Source: CAZVAO01 sp964625175 | GTDB taxonomy: Bacteria; Bacillota; UBA994; PWPR01 | NCBI GenBank assembly: GCA_964625175.1 | Contig: CAZVAO010000047.1 | Coordinates: 1-17,583, forward strand | DNA: 17,583 nucleotides | Reading direction: 5' to 3' | The notes under the pieces: model-generated | Told to the model about the DNA's origin: nothing | Database searches by the model: none | What the model saw: only the letters and a program-made list of their open reading frames with translations | Made by a program: the position numbers and the translations under genes | Part shown: piece by piece, positions 15,214-17,583 of the stretch | Position numbering within the stretch: the stretch's first letter is position 1 | How the letters are laid out: the number at the start of each line of letters is the position of its first letter

Positions 15214-16746
15214 ATGGATCGATGGATGATTATAGCCGCTGCAGGGCTGATCGGTATAATACTTGGGTTTTTAATCCGAAAATATATTGCAGAAGCTCGA
15301 ATTGCAACTGCGGAAAATGCTGCTAGTCGGATAATGGAAGAAGCGCTTCGCGAATCGGACTCTTTAATGCGGGAAGCTCGATTGAATGCTAAGGAAGAAA
15401 CTCACAAACTGCGCAATGATTTTGAAAACGAAGTAAAAAGTCGTAGAGCTGAGATTCTAAGATTAGAGAATAGATTAATTCAGAGAGAAGAATCACACGA
15501 GAAAAAAGCGAATTCTTTAGAGAAACGCGAAGAACAATTGATTAAAAAGAATGAACAGATCAACCTTGCACTCAATGAAGCGAATGCATTGCATGATCAA
15601 AAATTAGCAGAGTTAGAGCGTGTCGCACAGATGTCTACTAACGAAGCGCGCGATATGTTACTGGATAAAGTTAAAACAGAAGTGCGACATGAATCTGCAA
15701 TTTTCATTAGAGAAAGTGAAGAACAGGCCAAGCAGGAAGCAGATAAACGAGCAAGAGAAATTATCACAACTGCGATTCAGCGCTGTGCAGCGGATCACGT
15801 TGCTGAGACAACGGTCTCTGTTGTAGAATTGCCAAATGATGAAATGAAAGGTCGTATTATTGGACGAGAAGGTCGCAATATTCGCACTTTTGAGACATTG
15901 ACCGGCATCGATTTAATCATCGATGATACACCGGAAGCTGTCGTTCTCTCTGGTTTTGATCCCGTTCGCCGGGAGATTGCGCGTTTGTCGTTAGAGCGTC
16001 TGGTCTCGGATGGACGAATTCATCCCGCCCGTATTGAAGAAATGGTCGAGAAGGCGAAAAGAGATGTCGCAAGCTTGATTCGCGAAGAAGGGGAGAAAGC
16101 CGTATTTGATGCGGGTATCCATGGTATTCACCCAGAACTTGTTCGTCTATTAGGTCGTCTACACTTCAGAACAAGTTATGGCCAGAATGTATTAAAGCAT
16201 TCTTTGGAGGTTGCACACCTTTCAGGCCTTATTGCTTCAGAGCTTCAGACTGATATTCGCATGGCAAAACGTGCCGGTTTGATGCATGATATTGGTAAAG
16301 CTATGGATCATGAAGTGGAAGGAACTCATGCCGCAATCGGTGCAGATGTATTGAAGAAGTATGGGGAACCTAAGAAGGTTATTCATGCTGCAGCATCACA
16401 TCATGGCGATATCGAATTGACGACGCTAGAAGATGTGATTGTTCAAGCCGCTGATGCTATTTCAGCTGCGCGTCCTGGGGCTCGTCGCGAATCCCTCGAG
16501 AACTATATTAAGCGATTACAGCGTCTGGAAGAGATTGCAACTTCAATCGAAGGTGTTGAGAAATGCTTCGCTATTCAGGCTGGCCGCGAAATCAGGATTA
16601 TGGTAAAACCAAATGTCATTAATGATAATCAGTCGGTCTTAATCGCACGTGATGTTGCGAAGCGCATTGAAGAAGGGCTCGAATATCCAGGGCAGATTAA
16701 AGTAACCGTGATTCGTGAAACCCGCGCTGTTGATTATGCAAAATAA
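15214..16746 (+). CDS. rny: Ribonuclease Y
   Basis: Membrane-anchored endoribonuclease that starts mRNA decay in Bacillota. The 510-residue protein has an N-terminal membrane helix (about 5-22), a long charged coiled coil (about 25-200, rich in Glu, Lys and Arg), a KH RNA-binding domain starting with GRIIGREGRN (213-222), and an HD phosphohydrolase domain with the H358-D359 pair in LMHDIGKAMDHE. Length and domain order match the family. The ATG follows AAAGGA at 15201-15206. The recA-recX-rny order is common in Bacillota. A strong terminator follows. Confidence 0.98.
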   Translation: MDRWMIIAAAGLIGIILGFLIRKYIAEARIATAENAASRIMEEALRESDSLMREARLNAKEETHKLRNDFENEVKSRRAEILRLENRLIQREESHEKKANSLEKREEQLIKKNEQINLALNEANALHDQKLAELERVAQMSTNEARDMLLDKVKTEVRHESAIFIRESEEQAKQEADKRAREIITTAIQRCAADHVAETTVSVVELPNDEMKGRIIGREGRNIRTFETLTGIDLIIDDTPEAVVLSGFDPVRREIARLSLERLVSDGRIHPARIEEMVEKAKRDVASLIREEGEKAVFDAGIHGIHPELVRLLGRLHFRTSYGQNVLKHSLEVAHLSGLIASELQTDIRMAKRAGLMHDIGKAMDHEVEGTHAAIGADVLKKYGEPKKVIHAAASHHGDIELTTLEDVIVQAADAISAARPGARRESLENYIKRLQRLEEIATSIEGVEKCFAIQAGREIRIMVKPNVINDNQSVLIARDVAKRIEEGLEYPGQIKVTVIRETRAVDYAK

Positions 16747-16764
16747 TTAAGCTTGCAAAAATAT

Positions 16765-16800
16765 AACAAAGAGTAGCGAACGTGCTACTCTTTGTTTTTT
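16765..16800 (+). terminator. Rho-independent terminator after rny
   Basis: AACAAAGAGTAGC (16765-16777) pairs perfectly with GCTACTCTTTGTT (16784-16796) around a 6-base loop, with a T run to 16800. The strongest terminator in the window; it isolates rny from the tRNA genes. Confidence 0.93.
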
Positions 16801-16846
16801 AAGGGATTCGAGTTTAATAAATATCTAAATTTGTCGTAATAAAGTG

Positions 16847-16875
16847 TTGACCTATGCTTTTTTGTATTATATAAT
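16847..16875 (+). promoter_or_regulatory. Promoter of the tRNA cluster
   Basis: TTGACC (16847-16852), a 17-base spacer and a perfect TATAAT (16870-16875). Transcription would start near 16882, about 8 bases before tRNA-Pro. It is the closest match to consensus in the window, as expected for stable RNA. Confidence 0.88.
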
Positions 16876-16889
16876 CATATGGCTGGCAA

Positions 16890-16966
16890 CGGGGTATAGC
16901 GCAGTTTGGTAGCGCGCCTGCCTTGGGAGCAGGAGGCCCTAGGTTCAAATCCTAGTGCCCCGACCA
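16890..16966 (+). tRNA. tRNA-Pro (anticodon TGG)
   Basis: Complete cloverleaf of 77 bases including an encoded CCA. Acceptor CGGGGTA pairs with TGCCCCG; T arm CTAGG-TTCAAAT-CCTAG; anticodon loop CTTGGGA with TGG at 16924-16926 and G37, the TrmD-type position. It is the first gene of the cluster. Confidence 0.97.
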
Positions 16967-16983
16967 TTTCCAGCTTTTTTATT

Positions 16984-17058
16984 GGCCCCATAGTGAAGCG
17001 GTTAACACAACAGCCTTTCACGCTGTAGACGCGGGTTCGAATCCCGCTGGGGTCACCA
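16984..17058 (+). tRNA. tRNA-Glu (anticodon TTC)
   Basis: 75 bases with encoded CCA. Acceptor GGCCCCA/TGGGGTC (one G-T pair), anticodon stem ACAGC/GCTGT, loop CTTTCAC, T arm GCGGG-TTCGAAT-CCCGC. The D stem is three pairs (GTG/CAC), as is common for this tRNA. Confidence 0.97.
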
Positions 17059-17063
17059 AAAAG

Positions 17064-17138
17064 GGGCCTATAGCTCAAGGGTAGAGCATTCGGCTCATAA
17101 CCGAACGGTTCCTGGTTCGAATCCAGGTGGGCCCACCA
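17064..17138 (+). tRNA. tRNA with CAT anticodon (elongator Met, or Ile2)
   Basis: 75 bases with encoded CCA. Acceptor GGGCCTA/TGGGCCC, anticodon arm TTCGG-CTCATAA-CCGAA, T arm CCTGG-TTCGAAT-CCAGG. It is not the initiator: the 1-72 pair is G-C rather than the C-A mismatch, and the anticodon stem lacks three consecutive G-C pairs with G29-G31. Elongator Met is the default reading. Ile2, whose C34 becomes lysidine through TilS, cannot be excluded. Confidence 0.9.
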
Positions 17139-17152
17139 TAATATTAATACAT

Positions 17153-17228
17153 GCCAGTGTAGCTCAATTGATAGAGCAGCCGACTTGTAATCGGCAGGTT
17201 GCGGGTTTGAGTCCCATCACTGGCTCCA
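17153..17228 (+). tRNA. tRNA-Thr (anticodon TGT)
   Basis: 76 bases with encoded CCA and U73. Acceptor GCCAGTG/CACTGGC is fully paired, and the anticodon arm GCCGA-CTTGTAA-TCGGC is intact. Two regions are unusual. The D loop AATTGATA has A where G19 is expected, and the T loop TTTGAGT has T where C56 is expected. The T stem GCGGG/CCCAT also has a C50-A64 mismatch. The first two changes restore pairing to each other, so the gene may still be functional. Confidence 0.93.
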
Positions 17229-17317
17229 AAACAATATTGCGGTGGACCACAAACGACGGGGATAGACTTATAGATCTAGCCCGTCATTCGTATTAACACC
17301 TGAATAATGTGTAACAT
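17229..17317 (+). other. Long spacer with hairpin inside the tRNA cluster
   Basis: The other spacers in the cluster are 5 to 17 bases, but this one is 89. GACGGG (17255-17260) pairs with CCCGTC (17280-17285), and TAGA (17263-17266) with TCTA (17275-17278). There is no T run after it and no T-arm-like TTCRANY motif, so it is neither an obvious terminator nor a recognisable tRNA remnant. No -35/-10 pair is convincing. Confidence 0.5.
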
Positions 17318-17402
17318 GGAGAGATGCCCGAGTGGCTAAAGGGGGCGGACTGTAAATCCGTTAGCGACGCTTACGTTGGTTCGAATCCAACTCTCTCCAC
17401 CA
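17318..17402 (+). tRNA. tRNA-Tyr (anticodon GTA)
   Basis: 85-base class II tRNA with a long variable arm and encoded CCA. Acceptor GGAGAGA/TCTCTCC, anticodon loop CTGTAAA, T arm GTTGG-TTCGAAT-CCAAC. A36-A37-A38 is the MiaA recognition signature, so this tRNA is a likely substrate of the MiaA and MiaB encoded at the start of the window. Confidence 0.97.
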
Positions 17403-17409
17403 GATGTAT

Positions 17410-17484
17410 TGGGGCTTAGCCAAGGGGTAAGGCACCGGACTTTGACTCCGGCATTCATAGGTTCAAATCCTATAGCCCCAGCCA
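17410..17484 (+). tRNA. tRNA-Gln (anticodon TTG)
   Basis: 75 bases with encoded CCA and G73. Acceptor TGGGGCT/AGCCCCA, whose weak U1-A72 pair is a glutamine identity feature. Anticodon arm CCGGA-CTTTGAC-TCCGG, T arm ATAGG-TTCAAAT-CCTAT. Confidence 0.97.
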
Positions 17485-17490
17485 AAATAG

Positions 17491-17575
17491 GCGAGTGTGG
17501 TGAAATTGGCAGACACGCTAGACTTAGGATCTAGTGCCGCAAGGTGTGTGGGTTCGAGTCCCTCCACTCGCACCA
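17491..17575 (+). tRNA. tRNA-Leu (anticodon TAG)
   Basis: 85-base class II tRNA with encoded CCA. Acceptor GCGAGTG/CACTCGC, anticodon loop CTTAGGA, long variable arm TGCCGCAAGGTGT, T arm GTGGG-TTCGAGT-CCCTC. G37 makes it a TrmD-type rather than MiaA-type substrate, and it is not the UAA/CAA isoacceptor that TrmL is known for. The cluster may continue beyond the window, which ends 8 bases later. Confidence 0.97.
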
Positions 17576-17583
17576 AATAAAAA

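Noticed and set aside
16967..16983. A T-run terminator between tRNA-Pro and tRNA-Glu
   Set aside because: The six T residues have no independent hairpin before them, and the downstream tRNAs have no promoter of their own, so read-through is more likely.
16875..17078. A 67-codon minus-strand frame across the tRNA-Pro and tRNA-Glu genes
   Set aside because: It is the reverse complement of two well-formed tRNA genes. Such frames are a common source of false proteins.
1..17583. Mobile elements, prophage, CRISPR arrays, toxin-antitoxin or defence genes
   Set aside because: No transposase, integrase, regular spaced repeats, paired small genes or target-site duplications were seen. All sizeable frames are accounted for by housekeeping families.

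Overview
The window reads as a block of bacterial chromosome from a low-to-moderate GC member of the Bacillota. The grounds are strong AAGGAGG-type ribosome binding sites, a Bacillus-type LexA, a short Hfq, a membrane-anchored RNase Y after recA-recX, and tRNA genes that all encode their CCA ends. The order miaB-mutS-mutL-miaA-hfq, then a YnbB-type PLP protein and lexA, is one I associate with Clostridia and Negativicutes; finer placement is not justified from sequence reading alone.

Layout. (1) 42-6974, plus strand: miaB, mutS, mutL, miaA and hfq, closely packed and partly overlapping, closed by a hairpin near 7039-7080. The operon joins tRNA A37 modification (MiaA then MiaB), mismatch repair (MutS, MutL) and the RNA chaperone Hfq. 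(2) 7303-8586: a PLP-dependent YnbB / 'aluminium resistance' type protein behind a long leader with repeated AAGYGAT-like motifs. (3) 8596-9207, minus strand: lexA, convergent with the PLP gene and divergent from trmL; a palindrome touching its -35 box is a candidate LexA operator. (4) 9294-10801: trmL and a divergent PRPP-synthetase-like gene, then a terminator. (5) 11044-13413: a FAH-family hydrolase/tautomerase, a Nit2-like amidase and an MgtC/SapB membrane protein, then a terminator. (6) 13724-16746: recA, recX and rny, then a strong terminator. (7) 16890-17575: a seven-gene tRNA cluster (Pro, Glu, CAU-Met/Ile2, Thr, Tyr, Gln, Leu) with a near-consensus promoter.

How the genes work together. 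DNA repair recurs (mutS, mutL, lexA, recA, recX), as does RNA maturation and turnover (miaA, miaB, trmL, hfq, rny, tRNAs). MiaA and MiaB make ms2i6A37, which is known in E. coli to favour TrmL action on tRNA-Leu position 34, and the tRNA-Tyr gene here carries the A36-A37-A38 signature of a MiaA substrate. The FAH and Nit2-like genes look like a small 2-oxoacid metabolite-repair pair.

Most of the window is housekeeping. I saw no mobile element, CRISPR array, prophage or defence island. The items most worth a second look are the divergent PRPP-synthetase paralogue, the FAH/Nit2-like pair, a tRNA-Thr gene with an apparent A19-U56 swap of the usual G19-C56 pair, the lexA operator with no obvious equivalent at recA, a hairpin upstream of recA, and the repeat-rich leader of the PLP gene.
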